In this document: positions 1-13,512 of the stretch, piece by piece | How positions within the stretch are numbered: position 1 is the stretch's first letter | How the letters are laid out: every line of letters starts with the position of its first letter | From: Pontederia crassipes | Taxonomy: Eukaryota > Streptophyta > Magnoliopsida > Commelinales > Pontederiaceae | DNA length: 64,000 nt | Reading direction: 5' to 3' | NCBI GenBank assembly: GCA_030549335.1 | Contig: CM060183.1 | Coordinates: forward strand, 33,292,768-33,356,767 | Notes under the pieces: model-generated | Seen by the model: only the letters and a program-made list of their open reading frames with translations | Databases searched by the model: none | Told to the model about the DNA's origin: nothing | Program-made: the position numbers and the translations under genes

Positions 1-545
1 GGTGAGGGTGCCACTGAGTGTACAAGTCCTCCAAATTAGCATGAAATCCATCAGGAAGGGCTGACCAACCTCCATACAAAAGCTGGGTGGACATATGTGT
101 CAAGGACCAGAGAACTGACCAGTGGACCACACTCATCCATCCCCTCTGGAACTGCGCAGGCAGAAGCTACAAATCATGTCTAGGAGCGCAGGAAGCTCAA
201 CTACATGCTCATCACTAGACATATACGAGGTCACTGTGGCAACCTCAATTTGTCTCCAGGGGTGAATGTTAGTGCCACAGATCCACTCATGCTCCCATAA
301 GAAAACTTCCATGTCAAACCCCAGGACCACAGAAAAGAAGCGCCTCACTGGTGCCCTGACGGCCAGTACACAGTGCTAAAATGTTGAGGCACTCTGAATG
401 ACCCACACTCTAGTCACCCATTCAGAGTCCCATCAATTTTTTTTAAAATACATGGATGACTAATTCATATAGTCATCATTATACCCTTCAAAATAACATG
501 GTTACAAACACAAACTCAATGAGCCAGGCATAACATGAAACTTAC
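1..545. other. Intron of the MUCI70-like gene, with an unassigned higher-GC stretch
   Basis: This lies downstream of the last visible exon (donor at 545-544, minus strand). The first 420 bases are richer in GC than the neighbouring intron, and on the minus strand they hold a 71-codon open frame (133-348). The translation does not match the expected continuation of DUF616. It may be an old transposon fragment, but I cannot name it. Confidence 0.3.
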
Positions 546-3500
546 CTCTCAAGAATTTGATAAGGATCAACAACAAGCTCAAGTTTTCCATCAATCCAAA
601 GAGAATAACGGACATTGGGAAATAGTCTATGGAGAAGAAGTTTTGGTACCTGCCAAGGTTCTAGAGTAAGAAATCATTTCTTTGGTATCTTTAGGCTTTG
701 AAATACTATAATAGATTAAGAAAACAATATTATAGCAAGGACATCACGTTAACAAAGTGAATAATTTCTTCAAATCAATTTGTGATCCAAGACCATTAGC
801 CAGTACTAAAAACAACATAGACAAATTATACAAGAGACAAAAATGCTTTTTTTAGGATTAAAAATGCTGGAAACGGTGATGGAAAAACAAAAAAAGTTAT
901 TAGTAAAACTTGTTAAAACACTTGATGACTGGAAGTAGATGCAAAAGCACTTCCAAGTTCCATCTATGCACAAATGATTAATATGGGATGTGAGGACCAA
1001 GATGATCCTGTTACAAGCATAAGAAGAAAAGTAAAACCAAAAACCGATTCCGCATTCACAGAATCAGGGACAAGTCTATCAGAGCCAAGTCATGTATAGT
1101 GATTAAAATGCCAAAAGGCAAAGTAATTTCCTTATGCGTGACAGTGGACTGCCCCCTTTTTTTTGTTATTTTTTACACAGTGGATAGACACTTTAACAGA
1201 TATTTGGTTGTTTGTAATTGGTAAGCTGCAGCTACAGATGTTTGTTACTGATTAGTAAAATAGAGTCCATTTGTCTCTGATGTTTTAAACCTTAACTACA
1301 GCAATAGCACAGAACTTGATAAAATGGCTTTCACTGTCAGCTCAGGCAATTTCTGACTCTTACTTAGAACAATAAAGATACTGCTTCTTCAAAGGAAATT
1401 ACTCAAAAAAAAAAAACAGTATTGATTCTCATCCCCTCAGAAAGAGCATGCATGCATGATATGGATGAGATAATTAAAGTCCAAATCACATTCTTTCTCC
1501 CAATGTCACAACAAAAAAAATAAGGGGAAGTTGCCAGATGTTCCAAAAAGCAAATTCTCATCATAAGGTATATTTCTCAATTCATATTCCAATGGATGAA
1601 AAGCAATCCCAAGGAGAGCTGGTGCGTTTCTCCCAAGGAAAGCTGGTGCTTTTCTTCATCCATCTTGCATCTTTATTCATCTCATTATGTTGAAATGCAC
1701 TTAAAATACCTTATAAATAGAAAGTACAAATGCTTAAATAGAACATGAATGTTAAGTGGATATTTTTGTTGATAGAATTTGGAGAAATATTCTTGAATGC
1801 TACCATTTCCACAAAACATCCACCTAGAAAAATATTAATTAGAAATTGCAAACAAAAAAATAGGATATATGTAGGCTTATATGTAAATAGAAAGCATGGG
1901 ATTCTTATGTTGATCCATGACTTATATGTAAAATTACCTTCCCTGTGCGCCTTGCATCCGTATAGGGAAGGTTTCGGACTACCACTACCCTCCAGAGACC
2001 AACTCTCTTAGTATCATCCAAGGAATTGGTATTCTTTATGTAGGCTTCTGTTTCCTTGTCAACAAACATATAAAAGCATGCATTTTTCTTGGCATACTCA
2101 CTGATATTCTTTGGTTGTTGCATTATATCATAATTTCCTGGTAAACAATATAACCGTGAGAGTGTTACTTTTAATAAAACAAATCCTTTTCCAAAAATAT
2201 GTGATCTAAAACAGGAAACAGTGTCAGTAAAAAATCCATACCAAAAATAGCAGAGGCCACAACCACACCATGACAACCTTCCATTTCAAGAAGATCAGCA
2301 TCATCTATGTCAAACCCAGATCCTAAACCTGGTTTCTTTCCTCTGACAAACCTACAAAAAATTGTAAACCCCAATTTTAGATGCCGATAGCAGTTAAAGC
2401 ATTTGTAAACTAATTGGTGTTCCCACAGAGAGAAAAAGAAAATGTAAGATGAATCATAGCATATCCATCACTTCACTGATATGTGAGAGAACCTCTTAAT
2501 CATGTGAGTCATACCCGCAGTGAACTGACATTGTCTCTTTTATATCAAAAGATTCATTCCTCTGCTGTAGAGATGGGTGTCCTCCAAAATTAGAACCCAT
2601 ATTTGACTCATTGGAAATCAAGTTCTCTTCCAAAAGATAACTCAAATTCTTGAGGACTGGTGATTCTGATAAAGATGATGGCATGAGGGCCACAGCCTGC
2701 TCCACAGGAACATAGCAAACTGGACATGCTGCAGAAGAAATAAATAGATAGAACATCAGGGCAACCCAACAGTAAGTTTCAAGATGAATTCAAACGTAAA
2801 TATTTTTCAGTTCTGTTAAAAACACAAGACACTTACGTCGTGGACCAGTACGCTTCTTGTCAACTGGTGGTGGAGCAAATGTGAAATTTTCACAAGGATG
2901 GTGAGCAAAAGTTGTGCTTGGTGGAAGAACTAGAATAGGTGGCCGGGCCAAATTATCAACCCGTGTATACTGTTGATATGAATCAACTGATGCATTAATC
3001 ACGTTATCTTTAGTGACTTTAGGCTTGAAAACTGATGTCCTTTCAGGATTTATCAATTCCTTTCTAAAACCTGGGTGAATTTCAGAAGTTGCTGATGTGT
3101 GTTCATCTGAAAAACCAATAGAGAATATTTCGTGTGTTACCGATGTTGTGTTAGAGGTTAAAACCATCAAAAGGTAACGAGAAAAGAAAGAACAAAAAGT
3201 GTTGAAACTTCAATTTAAATAGACCAAAACATGTACAGTGAACGTTTGCACAGTGAAAAAGGTTCCTATGGGCGTCTAATCAAATGAGATAGGTTCCCGA
3301 TTCCACATGTTTCCAAAGGAGAATATCATCTGACGATGAAAAGACTACAGGATTCAAACTAAAGCAATTACAAAACTCTAACACCTGATGTGTTAAAAAG
3401 AATTCTTCCAACTAGTCAGAAGACAGCATTTGTGGCATCTAATATTACAGACATGTCGCACTGGATTGAAAAGCAGATGCATAAACCAATAACTGAAAAG

Positions 3501-3899
3501 ATGAGTTTTTTTAAGACGTGCACAAACCTTGAAGTCAATTATCAGAATATGCTTTATCTGAAATGCTAAAAGATGAAAGCAAAACATGCTAATTGCAAAT
3601 TTTCTATTAGCGAAAGGGACTGAACCTTTGCTGACAAGAGAGACGAACGACAGGACGGCGACAGAGACGACGAGCAATAGCAGCATCCCCACCTTCCGGC
3701 GGCCGGCGATCTTGAAGATCCACGGCAAGAACCTCTCCTTCTCTCTGGCACTCGACAGCGACATCTTCGAAGACTTGCGGACGGAAATGGGCGGCGACTG
3801 CGTCGGCAATGCAGCACCGTTGAGCTGTTGTTGTTGCTGCTGCTGCTGCTGCAGGGATCCATAACTCGCGGATCGCAGACCCAATGACCCTCCAGTCAT
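1..3899 (-). CDS. MUCI70-like DUF616 glycosyltransferase, 5' part (six coding exons; 3' end outside window)
   Basis: The gene encodes a putative Golgi type II membrane glycosyltransferase of the DUF616 family (Arabidopsis MUCI70, seed mucilage/pectin). Coding exons on the minus strand are 3626-3899, 2837-3106, 2515-2728, 2242-2351, 1938-2137 and 546-649. Each boundary is GT/AG and the phases join cleanly, giving 390 codons plus two bases. I see MTGGSLGLRS at the start, a run of nine Gln (residues 17-25), one membrane segment (about 70-89), then RPCPVCYVPVEQAVALMP, ADLLEMEGCHGVVVASAIFG, NYDIMQQPKNIS and LLLHRLFPNVRYSLWIDGK, all typical of the family. An in-frame ATG at 3956 is possible, but the family usually starts at MTGG, so 3899 was chosen. 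The domain continues (after DPYQILER) past the left edge. Family assignment is firm; the sugar substrate is not deducible. Confidence 0.88.
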
Positions 3900-5760
3900 T
3901 GTCCCTCCCGCCCCTCCGGTCGCCCTCTCATCTCTGTTACCACTTGGACCGCCCACTCTTCCAGTTCAAGCACAAAGATGAATCCAACTCGTCTCCTCCA
4001 ATGCGCAGATCCGAATCTCCCCAAAAAATCGAAGAAGATCTACAGGCTGTGATACATCAAGAATTCATCTTGGATCCAAAAAGAATAAAAATCACCGCAA
4101 ATCCTTGCAAAGACGATTGAATCTCAGTAGAAAAAAAAAGACTCGGGAATTCCTTACAGATCTCGTGGTAATGGGAAGCATTGCGAGGCTAAGAAACTGG
4201 AATGGAGGGTTGCCATTGGGGAAATCGATTCGTCCGACGCCTCGGTTGCTTGCAGTGGTTGATATAGACGACGAAAATGGACAAGAAGAGAAAGAACACG
4301 GAACGAGCGATGTGCTGCGCGTTAACGAAGCGAATTAATTACGAAAACAATTTTAGTTAGTTTTATTTAAAAGTTGGGACAATGCTGCTAATTTCGTAAA
4401 AAGATGTTAATAATTGTATGTATTGTTTAATTTTATGAATAATACTAAAATCATTTTATTTAATTTAAAACATATATTAATATTTCTAATTTGGCAATAA
4501 ATCTCAAAAATAAATGAGTGGATCCTTATGGTAATGAGATAGCTGCGAATACATTGTTTAGATTTATTACAAGGATTTATTAAAAATAAATGAGTAAACA
4601 TAAAGTTGTGGTAATGTTTCTAATGTTGTTTTTTTTTCCAAAACAATATTACAAGGATGAAGCTTTCGAATTTATCACTACTTTAGAAATTAGAGTTCAA
4701 AATTCACAAATGACACTGGAATTTTCGCTTTTTTTAAGGATTATACTACCTTGCACAACCTTATTTTCTAATTTATTAGCTACTATAAAAAAAATGTTTG
4801 GATATATTGTAAACCAAAAAAAAAGAAACTTGATAATCTTATTTAGTAAAGTCGGATCCAAATTCAAATCATGATAGATCCGAAATCAAAGTATGAACAT
4901 CTTATGCCGCAAAATAGTATACCTTTTTAGTCGCTCTTCCCAATAAATAAAATGTTCTTCCTCCCTTGTTACCTGTTGAGTTGGAAGGTCGGATTTCAAC
5001 TCGTGATCGGTGCACTTCTTAATCGACACTTTTTGAATATTGTGGTAATAAAAAAAATCAATTGGACCTTGTATTTTTTTTCTTTTATTGGATATTCCAA
5101 CAATTACAATAATTCTATATTAAATTTATAAAAATAGGGTTGGACTTCTAATTCAGTGGCATTTGGTTTATTTATGCTTAGAATGACTATTTTCTAGAAT
5201 TAAAGATTAATCTCCATCGAAAAAGGAAAAAAATAATAATAAATGGCCAATTAGAATCCTTGCCTAATATTGAGATCAAAATTTAGATCAAATAAGGGAG
5301 TACTCACAACAATGGACCTTTCCTTCAGTGATGAGTATGAGAAATAGAATTAATACTTTCCTATTAATTCAAGCTTTTAAAATCATCAATACGTTCACAA
5401 AAAAATATATTATTATCTAAATAATATTTTACGCGATAATTTCACATCAAAAGATGGATGTAATCATTTTATAAGCTATGATTATTAGCTTCTGAAATCC
5501 AAAATTTGTGACATTAATTAAGATCTTCATGGTGCCCAAGGCCGGGAACATTTGGCTCATTCAATTCGAATATTTTGTCCAAAAAAATCGAATAATTTGA
5601 GATGCAACGCTCCAAATTCTAATTCATGTACCTCAAATAGATGCCATAAAAAACGAATGGTGAAAGCATTAAATTTACCTCTCCCAATTCAAACTAAAAT
5701 AACTCCAAAAGAGACCTAAATTATGACGTGGCAACCATAAAATCCTGCATTTTTTATTTT

Positions 5761-6151
5761 AAAAGATTATTTCCATAAACATCCATTCAAGTACTCCTCA
5801 TAACGTAATATATCAAATAACAAATATGAAAAATAAAAAAAGAAGAAAAAATTCTAGCAAAGGTCGATCTACGTTGCCGGCAAAAGAGGAGAAAAAGCTT
5901 TCCTGATTTTTTTATCATTTTTCTTTTATTATATTTATTATTTAATGTGTTAGGTAATTTAATTTTTTTGTTAAATAAGAAAAAAATAAAACTAGCAGAA
6001 AATGTAGCAAAACTAGACGGAGGATTAAAGTGGGAAAGTCATGTTAGTTTAGGAATATAAAAAAATAAATTCATAATTTAATACTAGATACAAAAAATCG
6101 TGATAATTTATGAGAGGTTTACAAAAATAATCCTACTTTAAAATTATCTAT
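5761..6151. mobile_element. MITE-like element, diverged copy of the 19.9-kb element
   Basis: The right half (about 5930-6150) matches the right half of the element at 19905-20380: a GGTAATTTA block, a WAAAGTGRRAAAGTCATG block, then TAGATAC and a terminal AATAATC. The left end begins GATTATTTCCATAAACATC, roughly the inverse of the right end. The left arm is shortened and no clear target duplication is left, so the outer limits are approximate. Confidence 0.5.
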
Positions 6152-7493
6152 TTTACTTCTCTTTTCGTCTTGTCAAATCAAGACCATTTACATAATTTTC
6201 CCAATATATAAACAATAAAAACAAAGTTATGCTGCATTAAAAAAAATGTTACAAAGAAATATTCCTTGCATATAATAATACAACTAAAAATTATATCACC
6301 ACTTGATCTTAAAAAAAATTATATCACCAGCTGTCTTAAAATTAGGGTCAAGATAATTTCTTATAGAATTCATCCCAGCCTAATTTGAGTAATATTCCAC
6401 TTTTATTTTTTTTCCCTATGCAGGGTTAATTTGGAAATCAATTAAAGATGATGGCACCATAATTGATACAATCTCATAAAAAAAAACCAAATAGCATGAG
6501 AAGTGCGTTGTCACTTTTTGCCTTCGGTGGTTTCGTAACGTTTCTTCATGCAATGGCCTCGTTAGAGAGTGATATGGTCATAAAGTGGATATAACCATCA
6601 ATCTTGTGGATGAAGCAAAAATGATATAAATGTGGGCGATTGAATGATGACCAAACCCTTTTTAATTAGCCCATAGACATATTTTAGCTTTGTCTTATGC
6701 TAAGCAAAATTCTTGTGGAGTTTTTCTCTTTCTTGCTTCTTTTCCTTCATTCGAGAAGTTGTTCTAATGAGTTCTGTTTCTTGCTATCAAATGCTCTTCA
6801 TGTGAGACATGATATTTTCTTTTAAAGAAAGATAGTTATCTATTCACGAAAGCAACTGATGCATCAGAATAAATGATTGTAAAGACTTCTTAAGGTGGGT
6901 CTAGTACAGAAAAGATTAAGCCGGCCAAAATTTGCAAGAAAATCGACTATTAGGTTCTCTATAACAATGAGACATGATATTAACATAGGGCCTATGTAGT
7001 CCATATCGATTTTTATTTTCGATAAATAATATTTATCGTATAGATGATTTATCTCAAAATATTGTTCTTTCGAGATTATATGGTTAAAATGGATTTTCAA
7101 AGAAATTTTATGCAAAGCTCACTTGAAAAAAAAAATCAACTGGGTTAAATACTTTTAAAATGAATCCGTCAAGGGTACTATACAGTTAACCAATAGCATG
7201 TGCACTGGTTCATCATAAAATTTCTGTAATTATAATTTTTTTAAAAAAGCTTAGGGGACAATTTTAAATAAATAATCTGAACTTAACATTATTGGACCTA
7301 TCATGTTATCTTATATGTTTGTTCGTTTACATTCATATACAATTCAAATTACTTTGGAAGCGACAATTCACATTAACTAACATGGTGCATCCATCCAAAT
7401 TTAATTTCCTTTTTCATATTTGTCCTTATGATCTTACATAAGAAAAAGACAAATATAATAAATCACATGACATATTATTAATTGTCCTTTATA

Positions 7494-7494
<1 letters not shown>

Positions 7495-7570
<76 letters not shown>
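7495..7570. repeat. (TTA)n microsatellite, about 25 units
   Basis: An essentially uninterrupted run of TTA/ATT triplets of about 76 bp in intergenic DNA. Confidence 0.97.
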
Positions 7571-7572
<2 letters not shown>

Positions 7573-8692
7573 TTTCAATAAAAATTGTATTTTTTGTAAT
7601 TATATTATTTTCATCCTTTTTACAAAGAAGATATTATTTACATGTTCTCATATTATAAATTCACTATTAAAATTTAGAAGTTTCAACTGAATTATATAAA
7701 GTTGACATTATTAATTAAATGACAGTTAAATAAAAATAATAATATTTGGTATTTTTATTAGAAAAAAATATGATTATTTAAATCTTTGAATAGATTAGTA
7801 TACTTAAAAGGATAATGCACATTATTATTTTAATAAGTCGTAATATTTAAATAATAATAGATAATGCAACAAAAGTCATGTTATATAAAAACATGTATTT
7901 TTTTGCTCTTGTTTTTTTATTAGTGAACTTATAGGAAAAAAAAAAGGTGCTGGGGGGATTGGTGGGGTGGTGCAGATGGTCAGTGCTGCAGATCTGATGC
8001 CCCACACATTAATTGACGGTGTTGTTGTTGTTGTTTACTACAAGTGAGGGGGAGACAGACAAAGTCCACAACAAAAATAGGACCCTGCTGAGACAGTTGG
8101 GATATGTCTATATAACAAAAACATCGTGCATGTGAGGATCTTTATAATTTACCAGTACATGCATGTGACCATCTATCTATACACATCATAAAACTCAAAC
8201 CTGTCCATTTTTTTCAGTTAACCAAAACCCTAAGGTCTCCTTTGGATGCACTATGATTGTTCCTAGGACAAGATTTTGCAACTCATCATTTGCTCCAAAT
8301 CGCTTAATCCGACAGGATCAGTGGATTCGTGATGAAAGCAAGAACTTGTTGTTCTCACATTTTGTTGGTTTCAAACCTTACTTCCCATCCAGGGGCCTAA
8401 TAAAATGAGCGTTTGACAAAAATTTGGAGAATAAGGTCTTAATTCAAATCTTACTTCCCATTCAGGGGCCTTAAAAAAATAAGGTTTATTTGTTTCTTTA
8501 TGCACAAATATCATAATAAGCATGTTAGTCCCCTGATCTACGCACATATAATTTTGCGATATGATATATATAATCTTTTTAGTCTTATTTTAAAATAAAT
8601 ATTAATAATAATTCTCAAACTTATCAATTTTCTCAATTCAATTCTCTAATCTTAGTATGTTACCTTATTTCGGTTAAAGATTGAAAATAAAG

Positions 8693-8867
8693 AATCACAT
8701 ATACATTGGAACCAGGGTGTGGTTTAGTGACACACCCCTTGATTCGTAAATCAAGTGATCTCGAATTCAAATCCCACTGTGAAGTTATGTGTCTCTTTAT
8801 TTTCAAATTATCTTTATTTTCTGTTGTGTCTCTTTATGTAACCGAAAAGAAAAATCACATATACATT
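8693..8867 (+). mobile_element. tRNA-derived SINE with 15-bp target-site duplication
   Basis: The body, 8708-8852 (145 bp), is flanked on both sides by the identical 15-mer AATCACATATACATT (8693-8707 and 8853-8867). Inside are a polymerase III A-box-like TGGTTTAGTGA (8720-8730) and a B-box-like AATTCAAATCC (8764-8774) at a tRNA-like spacing. The 3' end is T-rich and then runs into A-rich GAAAAGAAA. Together these fit a tRNA-related short interspersed element on the plus strand, inserted recently enough to keep a perfect duplication. I cannot name the family. Confidence 0.8.
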
Positions 8868-10103
8868 CTTAATTCCTTTTCTTTTACTATTAAAAATTAA
8901 TATAAAATTTAAAATGATCGATGCATATTAGACATGCCTCAGAGGGCCTATTGGAGGAAGCTGTGGATCCTGAGGCCCAATTTAAGTATAAGCCCACAAA
9001 AATCTCTATCATGTCTCAGTCAGCAGAGCCCTAGAGAGGCGGTGCCACCGCCGGCGAAGCTGTCCTCGATGCAGCGACGGCGACACGGACCGACCGGCGG
9101 AGCGGGAGGCAGGGTCCTAGTACTTCCGTCCGATGGAGGAGAAGACAAGTCGTTGTCTCTCCAATCCCTTATGTGACGTGGTCAGCGTTTGGGTATGCTC
9201 TTTTGATTTGAACATTCTGTTTATTTCGGCGGCTTATTTTGTTTGCACTATCGAATTTTTCTTTGGATTGCGGCCTTTTTGTTCATCAAGTGCTGCATCA
9301 TACATGTTGCATGATGTCGAACTTTTACCGGTTTGTCGATTTGTTCTATTGTTGTTCCATTTAGGTTTTGATCAGCAAATTTCCTATCCAAGGAATAAAA
9401 GATTTACCGTACTTGAATGGTGTGAATGGCGTTGTAGCACTGATCATGCGAGTCAAATGAATTCTTTCTCCTTTAAAAAAATGAATTCCTTTTAATTTGG
9501 ATGTCACTGTTTGAGAACCTCACATAAGGAGACTTTCTTGTGAGGCTTAAACGCAGTGATAAATCAATCCTCGTCGGATCTGCGTTGGTCTCATACTCAT
9601 GGCCATTGAGCACAAGAGATCGTGGCGCGTGACTAGGCAGACATTGTTTGACATTCTTTTGGCAAGCATGTGATGGAGATGGTTCTATCAATTGGCACAG
9701 ACTTTGTGTGTCATATTTTGCTCGACTCGATTATTAACCAACACAGAAGCTGTTGATGTGTTACGATTTTATCAATGGGTCTGAAGGTTATATGTATTGC
9801 CTGAATAGTTGTTAGCGTGAGTAGTAGCTTACAGAATAAACTAATGGGTAATCGTGTTGTAAATGACAATGAAAATGCTCCAACTTGTTACAATGAAATT
9901 TTACATGTACATCCTTGGTCTGCAGGTTATTACATGGACAGCATCTCTATCAACTTGATGATTCATAGAGTTGAAGCATGTAGTCTTACTCTTACTTCGT
10001 GATATATAATAGTTTCTTTTTCCTTCATTTTTTTTCAGTATCAAAGATGCATGTTTCATTGGTTTTCTCAAGTTTAAATGCAAGCTTCTAGTATACAGAG
10101 CAC
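8868..10103. other. Unassigned region; GC-rich island at 8.93-9.2 kb
   Basis: A GC-rich patch at 8935-9180 resembles a 5' exon or UTR, with ATGs at 8934, 9069 and 9133. None opens a recognisable protein and no consistent splicing could be followed. The rest is AT-rich without supported features. It could be a non-coding transcript or the promoter end of an undetected gene. Confidence 0.3.
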
Positions 10104-10430
10104 TTTTTTTTTTGAGAAGGGGAAGGATGGTTGCCAAAAGGCGCAACCATCCAGATTTATTGATGCAAAAGTCAGTTACATGGGATCGGATCATTACAAA
10201 GAACATGTTATATTACACCATCCAACTATGCACCATATGCTTAGCAGATGTCACCACGTTTTCAATGTAGATCCGTTCGCCTCTAAATACGACTCCATTG
10301 CTTTGAGACCATATGGACCACAAAAGAGCAATTGGGATTGCTTGTTGTTGCTTCGATGTATAGATGATGATATCTTGTTGATGACCTCCAAATCGGTATG
10401 TTCTCTAACAATCATGTGCTGAAGTTGTGT
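10104..10430 (-). mobile_element. L1-type LINE remnant (3' end, minus strand)
   Basis: A T-run at 10104-10113 is the poly(A) tail read from the other strand. Upstream on the minus strand the translation contains LLWSIWSQSNGVVFRG (around 10285-10330) and then a stop near 10213-10215. This is the typical C-terminal end (zf-RVT and following) of plant L1 reverse-transcriptase proteins. Only the terminal few hundred bases remain. No target duplication was found. Confidence 0.6.
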
Positions 10431-10821
10431 TCAACCAGTAACATCCTGCCTCCCTCCATACAGTCCTTTCGACCGAGCAACATCCAGATTCTCATCACAC
10501 CAAGCACAATTGTTCGTGTTTAAACATACAAAATAGTTGGTGTGTTCTAATATATAGGGGTCACAGAGGTTCAAATATGTGCATATATGCCAGCTTTTAT
10601 TAATACTCCAATGTAGAAAATTATAAAAGTCAAAACAAGAAGTATTGTCTTATTTTTTTTTCTTGATACAAGACAGAGGATCACATATCAATTTTCAAGA
10701 TCTTTGACTTCAATGCTGTTATACATATTTGAGTAATTAGCAACAACTAAACTTCTAAAAAAACAACTAAACTTCACATGAGCAGTCTCTTCCAATAAAA
10801 AAAGCCATGAGCTAAGAATAC

Positions 10822-12200
10822 CTTATGGTGTAGAATTGGACAAGATACTGTGCTTCAACGTAACCACGGGGAATTCCTTTGCAGGTCAGATGGTGTACCT
10901 TTCTACTTATGTAGAGGTGACAGATTATTTCGTTAATAATATTGAATTAGCAATTGACTTCTGTTTGACATCAACAAAAGTATGCATACTTGTTATTTAT
11001 TTTTTCTCTTGCATTTGGAGGAAACTAATACATGAACCTTCTGAGTAAGTTTAACTGATTGCGATTCAAATAGGAAAATCAGGAAACTTAAATTAACGGT
11101 AGTATCCAAAAGTTGAAATCAGCTAGTATCAGTGGTATTTGAATAGAAAATTGCTGCTATATATTGATAGAGAAACTTAAATTAATGGTAAAAATTATGC
11201 ACTAATAATAGTGAGGTACAATTCCTTTAATTAGAATTGATGATTTTGTCAAACATGTATATAAGAACAAAAAGAAGTTCAGAACCCTTTTTCATTGTCC
11301 AAAAAAAATCTCTGACTTTATTATTTGTCTCTATGCTTGGATAGGTATTTTCCTTGATATGATATTTGACTGAATCAAAGTGTTTTTTTCATGGCCAACC
11401 ATGCAATTTATTTATTTCAACTATTTTAACTTGTAAACCCAGTTACAGTCATCATCAAAGCATCATGGAATTGAATTAACTATGGTTTTATGATCTATAG
11501 GCTTCACATTTTGGTTGTGAAGGCATTTCAATGCTCACCTTTCTTCTTCATGATAGCAGCTAGAAATGTGTCGTTGCTGTCATAATCATCAGGAATCTCA
11601 TTAAGTTGAAGTATGCTTCCAACAGCTCTTGGACTTTGGATTTGTAACCTGTGGATATAAAATAATGCAATTGACAGATTGATTTAATATTGTAGTTTAT
11701 GTCAATGGATTTTCTTTCAATCTATGCTTGCGAGGTCTAAAATTGTACTATAGCTAAAGATGTCAATTTAGCTAAGGTTTCATATTTTGACGTTCAATTA
11801 TGAACTTTTTGAATTAATCAAGCTTTCTGCTCATTGATGTTACCACCAGAGCTCATTACATGGTCATAGTTTCTAGTTGTTTGGAATTGGAACTTCCTAA
11901 AGATGCCAAAAGAGAAAAAGAAAAACTCAATATATTTTCAGAAAGTTCATGCTTTCCTTGATTATTTCTGCTTGACCCTCTCAAAAAAAAAATTTACTTG
12001 ATCTTATAGCATTCTGTTTTATTACGTGGTGCTGCAAAATGGCATAAAGTTAGTATAGAAGAGTAACTAATCTAGAAGTTGGGTATGATAGCATCTAAAA
12101 ATTGTGATTTACAGTTACCTCTTCTAATCAGCCTGTTGACCTCTAAGAGATATTTGAAGTTGCCAACAACTCCTAGCTTATGACATTTCTGAGAATGGGC
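10822..12200 (-). CDS. Exon-like segments of an unrecognised gene or pseudogene
   Basis: I do not recognise this gene. Three minus-strand segments look like real exons. At 12119-12200, after TTGCAG and before GGTAACT, the frame reads AHSQKCHKLGVVGNFKYLLE and onward, 27 codons. At 11539-11648, after CCACAG and before GGTGAGC, it contains LQIQSPRAVGSILQLNEIPD and ends FLAAIMKKK. At 10822-10876, after GCAAAG and before GGTATTC, it reads IPRGYVEAQYLVQFYTIR. The second and third join in phase to give KKKGIPRGYV. The first and second do not join in phase (off by one base), so an exon is missing or the gene is damaged. No start or stop codon could be assigned. An L1 remnant lies just downstream. Confidence 0.35.
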
Positions 12201-13512
12201 CTGCAACTTGAACCTTGTAAATTAAAAATTAAAGTTCCTCCATGCACCTTTCATGGTCTCTAACATATTGCAGCGTGCCAACGTAAGATGTTTCTATCTC
12301 TAAGAAATTGACAAATGATACTCAGGGAGGGCTGTTTGAACATAGGAGGAAATCTGAAACGATTCCCTATTTTAAATCTACTTGTTCATTCACCATCTAA
12401 GCTGCTATCAACCTTCTGCAAATACTCGGCTTGAGTGCTATCAGTTTGACCAAACATCCCCAGAAGGAAAGCTGCGGCCGACACTTGGTGCCTTTTGGGA
12501 AACATTATTGCCGGTGATGCAGTCTTCCGGCCATTTGAGATATCTTGTTTCCTTGTTCGTTTGACTATTTTGATCACAGGATGGTGGTTCCACTTGCTGT
12601 GCCGGAGCCCTGTGTGTGGTGTGGGGGTGGAGAGAGGCACCATTAGTCAAGCTTTTTCATGGCCGTCACTAGGAGCAAAGAAAACCCATCAAGGAAAGGT
12701 TTGTTGAGCCACTTGTGTTCACTGTTTGGGATTCGTGTTAGCTAAGCTTGATTTCAATTTCAAATTTGCGATACATGTAGGTTGAGAAGTAAACATCTCC
12801 ATGCGTGTTCGTTTTACTGTGTCGGCTGCCACCTTTACTACGAGAAGTTAAAACCTTGGTTTGTTTCGTGGCTTATGTGAGTTTTTTTTAATGTTATCGA
12901 CTTCAACATGCTGCTGCATTTGATTCATCGAGCGCGAGCCGCGAGGCTGTTTTCTTGTCCTGCTGTCATAAATTTTGATCGGTGTGTCATATATAATAGT
13001 AATTGGATTGGCTTTCATATGCTAAATTAAGTTTTAACAGGTTGAAATGCCCTTACGATTGTGGACCATCAGTAGTTGATAAAGATCTCATGATTATTGT
13101 AGTCGAAAGTTGCCAATGTTTTATATTAGACTTGTGTAAGTGTGACATATAATATAAATTTGTAGATAGAAAGTTGGTAAAATGCCAATGCCTCAATTAT
13201 TTTAAGCCAAGATATGACTAAAGGATCTATGATAAGGTTTCTCCATAATTGTTTAGTATTTTTAGGTACCAAACTTGGTGTCTTTTTACAAAAGAAACCA
13301 ACATAAAGTATTTTACTTTTATTATGGTAAATGAATTAAACTACTTACTGCGTACAAAATGCTGCAAATGTCTATAGGAAATAATCAAAAGCAATCGAAT
13401 CGTATAGTTTTTACATATCAAAGAGATCATATCCGCACGCATAAATATCAAGTAAAGTATTTTGATTAAAAAAGAAACAATATTTTCCAAAAAGGGATCA
13501 AAAATAATTTTC
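12201..13512. other. Intergenic DNA 3' of the lectin kinase
   Basis: It contains a moderately GC-rich patch (12370-12710) with short overlapping frames on both strands but no family match, then AT-rich DNA up to the lectin-kinase stop codon. It may include more of the unrecognised minus-strand gene. Confidence 0.3.

Larger units (their letters stand above)
3900..8692. other. 5' flank of the MUCI70-like gene and AT-rich intergenic DNA
   Basis: From 3900 to about 4340 is the 5' UTR and promoter side of the minus-strand gene, with pyrimidine-rich tracts but no unambiguous TATA box. From there to 8692 the DNA is strongly AT-rich with no supportable gene. It holds a MITE near 5.8-6.15 kb and a TTA microsatellite at 7.5 kb. 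Short open frames here look random. Confidence 0.6.

Noticed and set aside
133-348. 71-codon minus-strand frame as a further exon of the MUCI70-like gene
   Set aside because: The expected DUF616 continuation (after DPYQILER) is not found in it, and no matching splice acceptor was seen.
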